Origin: Telmatactis stephensoni | Lineage: Eukaryota > Cnidaria > Anthozoa > Actiniaria > Isophelliidae | DNA length: 64,000 nt | Direction: 5' to 3' | Assembly (NCBI GenBank): GCA_029948255.1 | Contig: JALIZF010001939.1 | Span: 1,469,001-1,533,000 of the forward strand | In this document: positions 10,408-21,890 of the stretch, piece by piece | How the letters are laid out: each line of letters begins with the position of its first letter | Position numbering within the stretch: the stretch's first letter is position 1 | Notes under the pieces: generated by a model | The model's database searches: none | Seen by the model: the letters and a program-made list of their open reading frames with translations, nothing else | What the model was told of the DNA's origin: nothing | Made by a program: the position numbers and the translations under genes

Positions 10408-13400
10408 ACCTATCTACCTACCTACCTACCTACCTACCTACCTACCTACCTACCTACCTACCTACCTACCTACCTACCTGCCTGCCTACCTATCTACCTA
10501 CCTACCTACCTACCTACCTACCTACCTACCTACCTACCTACCTACCTATACCTACCTACCTACTTACATTGACATTGTTGTCATACCTGATACAACCACG
10601 TACTGCAGTGTCACTGGGTCATAACGATCTGAGTACAACTCTTTGATACAAGCACGGAATTCATTAGAGGTGATGTCCTAATGACATACAAACAGTGTTG
10701 GTATCAGTAGAAACCAATAGAAATTTATACATGTATATCATAACAAACCTCAATCCATGCAGAAATCCCGTTACATTTCGGGTTATTGCTTCCACCTCCA
10801 GACCCTCCAGTTTTGTGTGTAGCTGTTATCATTACCAAAGGAGGGCTTGTATAGTTTCTTGTCATGTACACACTCTAAAGCATTTCAGAAAACTAAGTCA
10901 CTTAACAATAAAGTTGAGTGAAATTAAAAGTATCATACTGCAGTAGTATAAAATGGTCATTTACCTTACAAAACGCGTAGTTGTCTGATTTTGGTGGTGT
11001 GTAGTTATTTGCAAAGTAAACACGTCTATGCTCCGAGAAAAGAGGACGATGAAGAATTTCAAATGCCATCCAGTTCTGTGGATTTGTAAAAACAAACATT
11101 TCAGTATTGGAATTCATTTCCGTTATTTGCTTCCTCAGATGAAAATAGTAACGGGATGCCTGTGGTGTATAAAACGGTCTCCTTGTTTTAACTCATTCCT
11201 AGTTCTTTTCAGGCAGCTTATATCTGATGACAATGCGCACTGTTCTGCGCAAGTCACAAAGTCGAATAAAAAACGTACGTTCCTTCGTACAAACCATCGC
11301 TAAAACACACTAGTGTAACGATTTATGAAAAAAAATCTTTCTGGCTTAGAGCAAAAAACACATTGCTTTTCCTATACTAAAATTAATTTCTTTTTTCTTT
11401 TCTTTTTTTTTTGAATGAAAACGAATAAAAACGACGGTTTTGACGACCAGCCAGGACTAAACGATTGCCGTTTGGCCCCCACCTTAATAGTCTCCTTCGC
11501 AGCCGTTATTAGTCTAGCTCCCATTCCCCTGCGGTCCTCTCCCGCCAGAGGGGAATGGGAGCTAGACTAATAACGGCTGCGAAGGAGACTACCACCTTGA
11601 AAATGTCCCGGAATGCATTGTATTTCTCTCTACTCCCTAGAAAGGGCTAGTAGTAAGTTTAGAGGAATTTTTCCCCTCCCCCAACAGTCATTTTATCACA
11701 AGAATACCGAATATGGCAAGTACAGATTTCTATATAACGAAGTAGGAAGCTTGTGCGTAAACGACCGACAATTTCTTTATACTTTATACAGTGTGGATCT
11801 TATAAAATACTAATTTCTAGTGACTTTTAGAAATTGTTCTAGTACCATACCACATCAATGTGTTCATGTACGCCGTCAAAGTTCTGTAATTCTCTGATGC
11901 AAACTTGAAACGAAGACGAGCTGATGTCCTCCACCCAAACACTTGCAGCATTGTGTTTAAGTCCATCTATTTGATGGTCAAGAGTCACAAGTACTGTAGG
12001 AAAACCCGTGAATTTACCCTGAAAAAATATAAATGTGCATTATACTAAGATGGAGCGTGTGAAAAAGAATGCACTTTCATTACAAAATCCGGACATTGAC
12101 ACCGGTCACAGCGATTCGGGGGAGGGGACTCCTATATATAAGAGGACGGGAAAATTTCGACGGAAATTTTGAAAATGACCCCTAAAAGGCACCTGAGTGG
12201 GAGTGGCAACAATTGATTTCTACCCCTAAAAGGTACCAGTTCAAAAACAATAATAAAGAATTGAAGTAATGAAACACTTGTTATCGATGTGCTTTGAAGA
12301 TTCAATTCAGATCCGGTCGAAATTGTCCCTTTCATGCTTATTCTGGGTAGTTTATTTACCCCAAAACATTCCCAAAAAGGTAGCAGCTATGTCTCTGGTA
12401 GTCCACTTAAGTCTGCGACACCCTAAAAGGTACCAGATTGCAGATTTTGACCCCTAAAAGGTACGACGAGCATCCCCGTCCATTTACGATTACCTGCATG
12501 CTGTCAGTTCAATAATCTCAAAGCCAATCGGTTTAATTAGAGTCTAGACCAAAGGAAGCATGCTTTCATGATTACGATTACGGTGATAACGTATAATGCC
12601 ACTTGCCGTGAGCTTTACACTGATTATAAAACTGACCAAATTATTACGTAAAAAGCTTATACTTACGCTTGGCAGTGAAATAGTTTTACACTTGGTACCA
12701 GTCCACCACTGTGTAAACCGCTCCTTCCCAGTCACCCCTCCGTTAGGTGCACCTTGATATGCGATCCAATCAACTGATGCAATGTCATTGGTTTGTTTGT
12801 CATTTCGTCCCGTCTTTGTTATACACACCGTAAAGTTATCTGTGCTCACTTTCTCTGTCCACGTGACTGTTGCGTCATGTACTTTGACAGGAAGTGACGT
12901 GTTAACGTAGTTTACGGTCACCTGGACATGCATCGGTTTGTCGGGATAAAATGTGTAGGGTTTTAGAGAAACAACCTCACAATGTGACTCAGCAAACGAG
13001 GAAATGCGACTAAGATGGTGTCTCCCTTTGTCTAGTGGAAAGCCTACATCAAAGTGAAATATTTTTGCTTAAAAGTTTACCTGGAATGATCGGTAACGTC
13101 ATAGTGATGTCATAGTTACCTTGGCAACCACCTGGATGGTAATACGAATAGTTGCCCGAGGTTCTACAAATCTCTTTCTGCATAAGACACAGATTGTCAA
13201 ACGTCTGCCCATTGGAAGCGCACACAAGGTCTTGGTATGAGGGGCAGTCGGTGAAGCACACACATTGAGCCAAACTTGGTGACATTGCTTGACAGACTCC
13301 AAAATACTCACAAGTTTTGTTGATGCAAGGATCAAGATCTGGTTATGATGAAAACTATATCAAATACGTTGCCTCATAATTAAACTTAGTAAGTGCAAAT

Positions 13401-16400
13401 TTGAGCATGTGTGTTTTGAATAGATGCTTAATAAATATTTCAAAGTAGTTGTCACACATGGCATAAACAAACTAAACTGACAAACTGATCGTGGCAATCA
13501 GTATGCTTTTTAAACCAACCTTTCAAACAATTACTACCCTACAATCGACTCTCGGCCCAAAGACACCATTACGATATGGCAATCTTACCTCCAAATACAA
13601 GATAGTCGACTCTGATTGGATGGTGTTTATCTTTAAGACCCACGAGGTCTTTCACACATGTCTTGAAGTCGGTTCGACTTGTTTCCTGTATGAAACAGCG
13701 GAATAGGAATTTACTTGTCTTGAATCGCGAACTTCGTATGTGCGCCATTATCGCCGGTTCCCTTAAATGTTGTTACTCACCTCTACCCAGGCTACAATAG
13801 AGTTTTGTTCAGGAGGAACTGACTTGACGTTACTGCTGTCGTACTCGTGACTTGCAGTGAGAACAACTGTTGGTGCAGAGTAGTAGGGTTCTTTGAAATT
13901 CTTCGTCTGAAAAATGATGTTAATATTTCTAATTTTTGTGAATTCTTTTCAAGCGGTCACTACAGGGAAAATCTTAGGCCGAGGGCGAATAGGGCACATG
14001 AACAACGGTAACAACCAAGGGGGAAGAAGTTTCGAAAGAAGTTGATAAGAAGTCTATTATATGGCATCCGCCAGCATTTCAACTTTTCATTTCCGGTTTA
14101 AGCGCGCGCGCGCGCGTGCGTCTGAATTCCCGCCTTTTTTGCAAGTTCACCAATATTCTATACATCAGTCAACATCAATAGCCGGAATGTCATTTTCTTA
14201 GTAAAAATGCTTCAAAAACAAGATTCCTGGCAGTAATACAAACTCAATGGTCACAAATGAGACTCTTGGATAATTTTGAAGATTATTGGGAATGATAAAG
14301 TGAACTTTTTGGCCAATGACATTTTTGAGTTGGACACGATTCGTCGGTTTGCGGACAACTCGTGATGGTGTCTTTTCCTTATATGGCATTGAACTAGATA
14401 AGCAAAACTAAACGAAAAATATGAAGTGGCTATTAAGGACTTGGAGTTAGTACACCCTTTGGAACTGAGTCCTTGGTATTGACTCCTAAATTTGCTGTAA
14501 GAAGATGCAAGATTAAAATATAAACATCTGCTCGAAGTTTAACGACTGATATGATTGTTCAGTTCTGCCAAAAGTATGTTTGTGAAGCTGCAATCTTTGT
14601 GTGATTGTGAGGGCACTATGTCAAAAAGCTGACAAGAATAGCATTTTCAAGCAGTCAATACATTTGTAACTGAACACTCTTTATGATTGGTGCCAGACCT
14701 TGTGACTTGTTTAGTGTCAGTAGGCCTTTGTGAGTTTTCGGCTTTTATTTCTAGCTATAAAGAAAGTGTGTAAGTGTTTTTTTAAACACTTACACAAATG
14801 TACTAAAACGAAGACAGAAGACAGTTTGTGAATTCCGTTATCGGGACCGGCGAACATTCTATCGGCGAACTTTTAAAGCCTTTAGCCAACCACGGCGCGC
14901 CGATTTCATTGGAAGTAGTTTGTGCCATAATGTAATACTGAATTTAATACCTGACAAAAAGCGTAATTATCAGCTTCAGTTGGTGTTTGGGTGTTTAGAA
15001 AGTCTAAGGTGATAAAATCATGGGAATTCCAGGTCTGTGGAACTTCAGGCATGGCCATCCAAGTCTAAAAATATGATTAACATGTACTTTATATTAGCAA
15101 ACCTACAATTATTTGGTCAGTTAAGTGAGTAAGTGAATCAGTGAGTGAGGGAGTCAGTCAGTCAGTCAGTCAGTCAGTCAGTCAGTCAGTCAGTCAGTCA
15201 GTCAGTCAGTCAGTCAGTCAGTCAGTCAGTCAGTCAGTCAGTCAGTCAGTCAGTCAGTCAGTCAGTCAGTTAGTCAGTCAGTCAGTCAGTCAGTCAATCA
15301 GTGAGTCAGTCAGTCGGAGTCAGTCAGTCAGTCAATCATTTAAGGGAAAATTTCAGGCCGGTTCAACACAAATCTACATACAATTCTAAAACGATTTTAC
15401 AAAACAAGTTGATTTAAATTTGTTTCAGTAAACATTTTTCTCCATACCACATCAATATCTTTATGACGTCCATCAAAGGTACAACTTTCTCTCATGCAAA
15501 CTGTAAAGTCGTCTCGTGTTATGTCTTCCACCCAAACAGTCGCTGCGTCTTGTTTTCTGTCCAACACGTTGTGTTTTGCAGCAACGAAGACATGGGGTTT
15601 GCTAGAATAGTTCTATCACACATAAAAGACTGAATCACGTTTTCATTTTTGTGCATGTGTTCATAGATGCGCTCACAGTCTATATATATCTACCTTTAAC
15701 AATAAAGTATACATGTTAGCATAAAGTAATATATTTTATTAAAAAACAACATGTACATTAAACACTAAATATTCTGTAACAGAGCTACGATATAATGTGA
15801 ATGGTCGAATAGCATGCATTAAATCTCATGCGTGCATGCTTATGCGTGCTCTAGAATAGTCGTCTATCGCCTGGTGCGACTCTCACTCTTCTTTCGTGCA
15901 TCTAAAAGATTTGTATTATTTTTGTTTTTACATTTTAAAAAAGTAGCATAATTGCATGACAAACTTACTGTTGGTAGAGGAACATTATTGCACTGGGTCC
16001 CTGATGTCCAGTCCCTAAATCTTACACTCCCGTCAGCCACACCAGATTCAGTTCCCTGGTAAGCGATCCAGTTGATTGTTACGTTCCCATTGGATCTAGT
16101 CCCACTCTCAACTAGACACACTCTAAAGCTATTTGTAGTAACAGACTCAACCCACGTGAACACTACGTCATGTACACGTGCTGAACTCGTGCCAAAACCT
16201 ACTGACGTAAACACTTTGACTGAGCCAATCCCCGTGAAGGCTGTTGGGAAAGTGACGTCACCACAGCGGTAGCCATTAGCTGATACCCTTCCAATTTGAT
16301 GAGTTCCATGCTGTACGCCTACAAAAACAAAGTAGATGTTTGATCAGATTTCTGGGTCAGATTTCTGGGTTTCTGGGAAAACTTGATAAATAAATGCTTA

Positions 16401-17215
16401 TCGTGGGTCCAAGGTTACTTTACTAATAACAAAAGAGCTTGAAAGTGTACGTCTAGATTCCTGGAATCAGGTTTCGATCATACTAAATGCATATGTCTTA
16501 AAATTCATCTTACTTTAACAAACTTTGAAGATATTCTTCGATACACAGGCATACAAAGTTATCGTTCGAGTACCGTAGTTTTGAAGTCATACATACACTG
16601 GTTCAATCAGAAAAAAATCAGATATCTGCTATTACAAATTTCTTTTTTCTTTACTTCTTTTTCACGCATAAAACATTTCACTGAACTTTCTCTTATATAT
16701 AGATCATGAAGTGCGGTAGTTAGTCGGTCGACATCCCAGGATTCATTAACAGTCTAACAGAATTAGCTTTTTAAAATCACGTAACTTCCAAAATTCTCAG
16801 GACAGAAGAATAGTTTCTATAGCTGCGCTGGTGAGAGCACGTCAAAGTTAGTAAAACTGTGAAGTTTAAATAAAGTAAGTTTAAAAATCACGAAGATATG
16901 AATATTCAAAACTTTGAATCGAAATTTTGTATGAACACTTTCGTTGGTAGGCAAGAGATGCTGACGTACCAGCAAAGGTTTTCTTACAAAATTCAGATTT
17001 TTCAAAAAAATCACATCGTCGCAATCGTGAATTTTGTACTTATTTCCTTCAAACTTCACTGTTTTGCTAATTTTACTGACACGCTCTTTAATTTCCAGCT
17101 ATGATTATTATTTTTCTCAAAAATCATTACGTATGTACTAACCTCTAACAACTGCAACTACAGTGAGAACCATGAACACAACAAGCCCCAATTTCATGCT
17201 TGCTCCTTGCTCCAT
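7523..17215 (-). CDS. Array gene 1: secreted H-lectin/Kazal/CTLD/EGF/CUB/D8C mosaic protein, 16 exons
   Basis: Exons, 5' to 3': 17215-17143, 16318-15969, 15612-15448, 15064-14951, 13906-13781, 13685-13589, 13338-13120, 13043-12667, 12018-11851, 11075-10965, 10874-10749, 10677-10587, 10190-9813, 9147-9025, 8447-8118, 7893-7523. They sum to 3219 nt, an intact frame of 1072 residues. Approximate residues: signal peptide 1-23; H-lectin-like modules 25-141, 142-234 and 235-308; Kazal 309-381; H-lectin-like modules 382-507, 508-600 and 601-672; CTLD 673-798; EGF 799-839; CUB 840-949; D8C 950-1072. The start was chosen because [20 protein letters not shown] is a good signal peptide and is conserved in genes 2 and 3. 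There is no membrane segment, so the product should be secreted. The likely role is multivalent glycan binding; this is inferred from domains. All junctions are GT-AG and agree in phase. H-lectin assignment is by pattern and is the least certain part. Confidence 0.8.
8043..8102 (+). repeat. GGAA tetranucleotide microsatellite
   Basis: AAGG/GGAA repeats with one interruption, in the intron between the CUB and D8C exons of gene 1. Confidence 0.85.
8118..8447 (-). CDS. Gene 1 CUB-domain exon
   Basis: This is a 330-nt phase 1-1 exon. The peptide contains [54 protein letters not shown] and GFCARYAG, the standard CUB pattern. Four cysteines are present, but the third (ERNCDFV) and fourth (GFCARY) are not at the classical C3/C4 positions. 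The acceptor is TTTCAG and the donor CAG|GTTTGT. The equivalent exon in gene 3 is 36656-36327. Confidence 0.85.
8588..8874. mobile_element. Foldback element with about 110-bp arms in the gene 1 EGF-CUB intron
   Basis: GAGACCATAATACTAAGAGA (8589 on) with GAGCGAAACTC and GTGCGATGTTCGTGGCGACT is mirrored by AGTCGCCGCGAACATCGCAC and GAGTTTCGCTCTCTTAATAT up to about 8872. The centre has CGCGCG tracts. It is non-coding. The corresponding gene 3 intron has a different insertion (37020-37282). Confidence 0.75.
9295..9640. mobile_element. Foldback element with about 130-bp arms in the gene 1 CTLD-EGF intron
   Basis: The left arm (GGTCTAAAAACATAGAACGT, GAAGCTGAGACCGAAATGGT, ATATTCTGATTTATTCA) is mirrored on the right (TGAATAAATCAGAATGTAAT, ACCATTTTGGTCTCAGCTTC, CTATGTTTTTAGACC). 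The spacer is about 75 nt. No coding capacity; not seen in gene 2 or 3. Confidence 0.75.
10293..10562 (+). repeat. CCTA/CCTG tetranucleotide microsatellite in gene 1 intron 12
   Basis: Blocks of CCTG and CCTA repeats lie between exons 12 and 13. The same intron of genes 2 and 3 carries the same repeat type (23545-24240 and 38779-39310), so the seed pre-dates the gene duplications while lengths have diverged. Confidence 0.95.
11488..11591. mobile_element. Small palindromic element, TAGTCTCC family, 43-bp arms
   Basis: TAGTCTCCTTCGCAGCCGTT... (11488-11530) is mirrored by the sequence at 11549-11591 ending ...GCGAAGGAGACTA, with an 18-nt loop. Related units with the same TAGTCTCC/GGAGACTA ends are at 20179-20286 and 43030-43064. 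It sits in the intron between exons 9 and 10 of gene 1. Confidence 0.8.
12116..12491. mobile_element. hAT-like MITE with GGTACCTTTTAGGG motifs, copy A2 (one end lost)
   Basis: This copy is inverted relative to A1 and lies in the intron between exons 8 and 9 of gene 1. The matching gene 3 intron reads straight across (CGGTCACAGCGATTCGTAC), giving an empty-site comparison. The right end stops at CCATTTACGAT, without the ACTCC plus G-run terminus of the other copies, so it is truncated. Confidence 0.75.
14104..14117 (+). repeat. Short CG dinucleotide tract
   Basis: Alternating GC/CG in the intron between exons 4 and 5 of gene 1. The same tract lies in the matching introns of gene 2 (about 29792-29808) and gene 3 (about 43423-43433). 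This is Z-DNA-prone sequence conserved in position. Confidence 0.7.
14767..14796. repeat. Short hairpin GTGTAAGTGTTT / AAACACTTACAC
   Basis: A 12-bp arm inverted repeat in intron 4 of gene 1. The gene 2 copy near 30475 keeps only one arm (GTGTATAAGTGTTTTTT), so the second arm arose or was lost after duplication. Confidence 0.5.
15143..15340 (+). repeat. CAGT tetranucleotide microsatellite in gene 1 intron 3
   Basis: About 45 CAGT/AGTC units with a few interruptions, between exons 3 and 4. The same repeat is at the same place in genes 2 and 3. Confidence 0.95.
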
Positions 17216-17600
17216 TTGTCGAGATGACTTGCAGCAAATACTCTAACACTGGCATTCAACGCCCTTTAAACTTTAAATGATCCAATGCTAAATTCCGTTA
17301 ACTGCATGCCAACTTTGACAGGTAATTAAATTAGTGGAATATTTTACTATATATATATAGGCATCGTTTTGTTGATTAAAATACATTTTCTTCTTTTAGA
17401 AAAGTATACAACTTTTACAAAACTTTTGAGGAGAATTTGCAAGACTATCATATAATAGTGCGGTAAGAAGAATGTCAGAAACGTGATATTTTTGGAGATA
17501 ATAATCTTGACAAAGAAAATGACGTTTTCTACGAGCAGCGTAGAGGATCTACGATTGTACATTTGTCGACCAATAAGTAAATCTTAAGCAAGCTTAACTA
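17216..17600 (-). promoter_or_regulatory. Conserved 5' flank of gene 1
   Basis: The 385 bases upstream of the start are strongly conserved upstream of gene 2 (33843-34230) and gene 3 (46620-47010). Shared blocks include GATCATTTAAAGT about 60-70 bases from the ATG, AAAGTATACAACTTTTACAAA and GGAGATAATAATCTTGACAA. The TTTAAA could act as a weak TATA-like element. Conservation may only reflect recent duplication. Confidence 0.4.
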
Positions 17601-17604
17601 CAAC

Positions 17605-18290
17605 CTAATAATTCCTAGTGAAACCCTATTCTGTTAGAACATCTTGGGTAGATCTGTAAGTAGCGCACAAACGAACAGATGTACTTACTTTAGCAAGAAT
17701 CAACGTAGACAATACTTTGAAAGGTCAATGCCCGGCAGATTTCGTCCCTTTATTCTTGGAAATCACCTCATCTAGACAGATATCATTTATGAATGACTAG
17801 AGTGAATTCCTGTTCATTCGGCTTACTATATATAATAATAATAATAAATAATAATTGGGTATCTATATAGCGCATTTCGCAACGCCGCAATGCGCTTTAC
17901 AATGTATTATTAAACTGAAATTGAAAAAAATTCATTAACAGAATATACTGTTTTTCCTAGTGAAACCCTATTCTGTTAAAACATCTTAGGTAGATCTGTA
18001 AGTAGCGCACAAACGAACAGACGTACTTACTTCAGCAGTAATCAACGTAGACAATACTTTGAAAGGTCAATGCCAGATTTCGTCCCTTTATTCTTGGAAA
18101 TCACCTCATCTAGACACTTATCATTTATGAATGACTAGAGTGCATTCCTTTTTCATTCGGCTTACTATATATAATAATAATAATAAATGATAATTGGGTA
18201 TCTATATAGCGCATTTCGCCACGCCTCAATGTGCTTTAGGTCGCTTTACAATGTATTATTAAACTGAAATTGAAGAAATCATTAACAGAA
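17605..18290. repeat. Two tandem copies of a 340-bp upstream segment
   Basis: CCTAGTGAAACCCTATTCTG, GTAAGTAGCGCACAAACGAA, ACAATACTTTGAAAGGTCAA and GGGTATCTATATAGCGCATT occur at 17605-17945 and again at 17950-18290. Genes 2 and 3 have a single copy (34240-34575 and 47010-47320). The GCGCATTTCG...GCGCTTTACAA portion resembles a retroelement tail with an ATAATA microsatellite. Confidence 0.85.
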
Positions 18291-18349
18291 TATACTGTTT
18301 AATTAAGAACTCAACTGGCAAGGAGGGGAATACTAACGTGTGTGACACT

Positions 18350-19286
18350 GTAATGGGCATGCACGTATGCGCAGCTGAAGGCACCTCCACGGATACCAAC
18401 ACCACCGCTATAACTATGGTAATTATTGCAATGCAGAGAAAGCTTTTGTTTAAATAGGGGTACACCTCAGACTGTAATACAACAACTTATACAGGCACTT
18501 TTAAAATCTTTTTCGAGCTCCAATATTAAGGCGTTTTTCACTAAACGAAACTTTAAATGTATTTCCACGTACAGTTGGCTCTTCGCCTAGTGGTTGCACT
18601 TTTTACGTCGTTGGCAGGAATGTTACCATATAAACACATAACATAGAAGATTGTATAACAAGTATTTTGGCCTTGTAACTCCCTTAATTAAGTGCGGTAA
18701 TACGGGCAACAAAATCGTGCTACTTTTTGCACAACGTTAGTGTGGCACGGTGAAGAGCATGAGTAGTGTTGCTCCACTCCGCGCGCAATATAATTTTCTT
18801 CGATGTATAAAGTAGCAGCTTTATTTTATTGACTCTTATGCAACAGAGGGAATTTGTTGCGCCTGGCCTGAGTGGACAAAATGAGCAGCATTTGCAACCA
18901 GTTAAAGTGTAACAGTGTTGGGCGAATTCACTCCTCGTACTGAACTACATATTGAAGTGCCAGCCGTCTGGTACGTATATAATCGAAATAACTCGTGGAT
19001 TATTTGCAATCCACGAGATAAAATCGCTTCCACCGTCAACCAAACTAAAAGTGAAAATACGAGGAAATACTAATACAAGTATTGTCTCAAAGCCATTACA
19101 AATCGCCCGAGATTGATATCTTAATTAGGATTTTTCCTCTTATTTATTTATTTAGTTTTAAATTGGGCGTCCGAACTGGGACTGTGAGGGCCTACCCAAT
19201 TGCTTTAGAATTCTCATTCCCATGTTACTGTTTCTTTTAATTTTCCAAACTTTCGGCTCGCGTAGAGCCGTCATCAGGGAATACCC

Positions 19287-19329
<43 letters not shown>

Positions 19330-19620
19330 GTAAAAAACAACAACAACACAACAACGTACGACAATGTGTTCAACGCGGTATCTTGTAAGCAGATAGTTTT
19401 TGTTGTCGTTAAACACTTGAGTATGTGTGACTTTAATCATGCAGAGATATTATCGTGGTTAATAATATTGCACGAAGCGTGCTACATAAGTAGTACAAGT
19501 CGATAAAGTACTCTAGTAGCTAGCTATAACTTTATTTAGACACGCATGCCCCATCAAATACTGTTGATTTCCAGCAGGGGCGTTCTCCTACTTGAAATAC
19601 AATTCATTTGTTGTTTAAAG
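18350..19620. repeat. Segmental duplicate of 4850-7250
   Basis: See the left copy for matching blocks. This copy lacks the palindrome and the two foldbacks, so it is close to the pre-insertion state. It lies between the start of gene 1 and the end of gene 2 and contains an AAC microsatellite at about 19288-19330. Confidence 0.85.
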
Positions 19621-20835
19621 TCATTTCAGAATAAATAGTCCACTTTTAATTTAATATTTTGGCAGAGTGATCGCGCACAAAGCAATCATTGATCATTGGA
19701 TCGGAGGATCTAAAAAATGGTTTTCGAGGTTCCAGGGACGTCAAACAATAGAGAAATCGTATTTAGCGCTACATTTCTCTTGAGCCTCGACTTGATGCCA
19801 CTGTCCGCGATTTTCCTGCTATATCACTCATCCAAAATATTGAAAGCGGTAGAGTCCGTTTAGTCTAACTGTCAAATAGTTAGATAAACTTACTAAATTT
19901 AGTTAAACCGTTCTGGTGAAGTCACCTGAAATAGTGAAAGCCCACCAACTAACGGTCGAGCAAATCGGGGGGGGGGGGGGGGGGCATTAACCGATGAAAG
20001 CTCAAGAAATAGAAGGCAAAAATAAGGGATTTACATTATTATTTTCCCTGCATCTGACAAACTACTTTCACGTGATTTCACTGGAATCTTTGTCTAACTT
20101 AAATAAGGCCATTTCATGGGGTCATACATGAAGTAGAAACCTAAAATATGCACATGAAATTTCGGCTAATTTACTCTATATAGTCTCCTACGCATGCTTG
20201 TCACGCAAAGCTTACATAAACAAGCGGCCGTGTTTTGGGGAGTAAGCGTTGCGTGGCAACAAAAACTGCGGCTTCGCGGGAGACTACTTTCTATACTATA
20301 GAAACTAGTACTTAGTAATTCGTGTGTGGAATGCAGAGGAAAGTTTTATTTATGCTGGCTAGTCCCTGAATTTATCGTTGGCAAGCAAACATCGCATTGG
20401 TCGCGTACTGTTTGCTGAGAATAAAAAGGGTTCAAACAACCAATATAATTAGCTGGCAAACTTTGGGAGTGGCCGATTTATTGACATGAATAAATGTCTT
20501 AATATAACGGTCACCTGTGGTTTATTACAAGTATAATGTTCCCAGCAACGATGAGAGGGTGCAACCCACCAGGACTGATAGGGGAACCCAAGAACAGGCT
20601 CATATATTAGGCGGAGACGGGATGATGAGGTTGAATTACCTTTGAAATCAAAGATGAGGAGTTTTGAAGAGGCGGGGAGCAAGTGCCTGGAGATTAGTGC
20701 CCTATCATGCCCTACCGGAAGTCATGATCACCCAACTGGAAATGAAACTGCGAAGAGGGAACCACCAGCATAAAAACATTTATTATTTTATTTCATAAAC
20801 TAAATAGCCTATAGTTATCACGATATGAGGAACTT
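19621..20835. other. Intergenic stretch 3' of gene 2
   Basis: It contains a diverged foldback (19655-19850, related to 6488-6642), a G run at 19969-19984, and the TAGTCTCC-family unit at 20179-20286. No gene was recognised. A stretch near 20560-20690 on the minus strand is open for about 77 codons but matches nothing I know. Confidence 0.5.
20179..20286. mobile_element. TAGTCTCC-family short element
   Basis: It begins TAGTCTCCTACGC and ends GCGGGAGACTA, with inner inverted AGCTTAC/GTAAGC and TTGTCACGCAA/TTGCGTGGCAA pairs. The ends are shared with 11488-11591 and 43030-43064. Confidence 0.6.
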
Positions 20836-21731
20836 TTAGGCGCTCAAATAACGGATTTCAACGAAACCGTTATCATTGGAGTTCCCGCCTGTTATTCCTC
20901 TACAGCTTGTTCCACTGCAGTACGATCCCCCGCCACCACCAGCCTGTTCTTCGTGTGTTCCACTTCCTCCCCCTGAATAACCACCACCTCCTCCTGAAGC
21001 ACCATTGTCCTCAGATCCACCCCCACCTCCTCCAAACCCTCCCACTGCACCTGGGGCCGGACCACCATTATAACCACTGTTCATTCCTCCAGCACGTCCT
21101 CCAACCCAGCCTTGAGCACGTGACCCACCACGCTCTCCGTGTTCCTTTCCTAATCGCGCACATCCTTGACCATACCAGCCCGCACCCACCCCACCATGGT
21201 AACTAGCACCAGCTGAATTACATTGACCTGGGTTACCACCAGTACCACCCCCACGGGACTTGGATGATTGGGCTCCTACGCTGGATGAACCAGCTGTCCC
21301 TGGTTGACCATCAACACCGGTATATCCCGACGATGACCCTCCCCCACCCCCTGCGGCTATAAGCAGAGTATTATTGGATGTGTAAACAAAACTACCTCCA
21401 CCCCCACCGGTGCCAGCATTGTCCTCAACTGAAAGACCTAGTACAGCTGCAGTTTTGGTAGTGGACTGCCCACCTTTGACCTCAACTGAGTTTCCTCCTC
21501 TCTGGCCCACGACAACGTTAAGAGTCGTACCAGAAGACAAACGGAAATTGCCTTCTATTGTTGCACCCTTTCCACCATAATACGTTCCTGGATGGTTTCC
21601 ATAGCTACTAGTATGGGTTCCACCACGTGCTCCTCCTGCTCGAATACGGTAAAGTCCAGTGTGGTTAACCAGAAATGACTGGATTGTCCCAAAGCGTCCA
21701 GATCCACTGACAGAAAATGTCTGATCAACTG
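20836..21731 (-). CDS. Gene 2 last exon: ALK/LTK-like glycine-rich domain
   Basis: A phase-1 exon of 896 nt starts after GCAATAG and opens [15 protein letters not shown]. It continues with [66 protein letters not shown] and a closing [15 protein letters not shown]...[10 protein letters not shown] before TAA at 20838-20836. The order of beta-rich start, poly-Gly core and GxVxI end matches the ALK_LTK glycine-rich domain. In ALK/LTK it precedes a transmembrane kinase; here it is terminal and no kinase follows. Genes 1 and 3 lack it. Confidence 0.8.
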
Positions 21732-21844
21732 CTATTGCAAATAAACAAACAAATAAACAAATAAACAAACAAACAAACAAACAAACAAATAAATAAATAA
21801 ATAAATAAATAAATAGATAAATATACAAATAAATAAATAAATAG

Positions 21845-21890
<46 letters not shown>

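Noticed and set aside
18259..18465. Signal-peptide-like frame (YPYLNKSFLCIAIITIVIAVV) on the minus strand, with a diverged partner near 4860-5030
   Set aside because: There is no ATG start, the partner has lost the hydrophobic core, and no donor or downstream exon fits.
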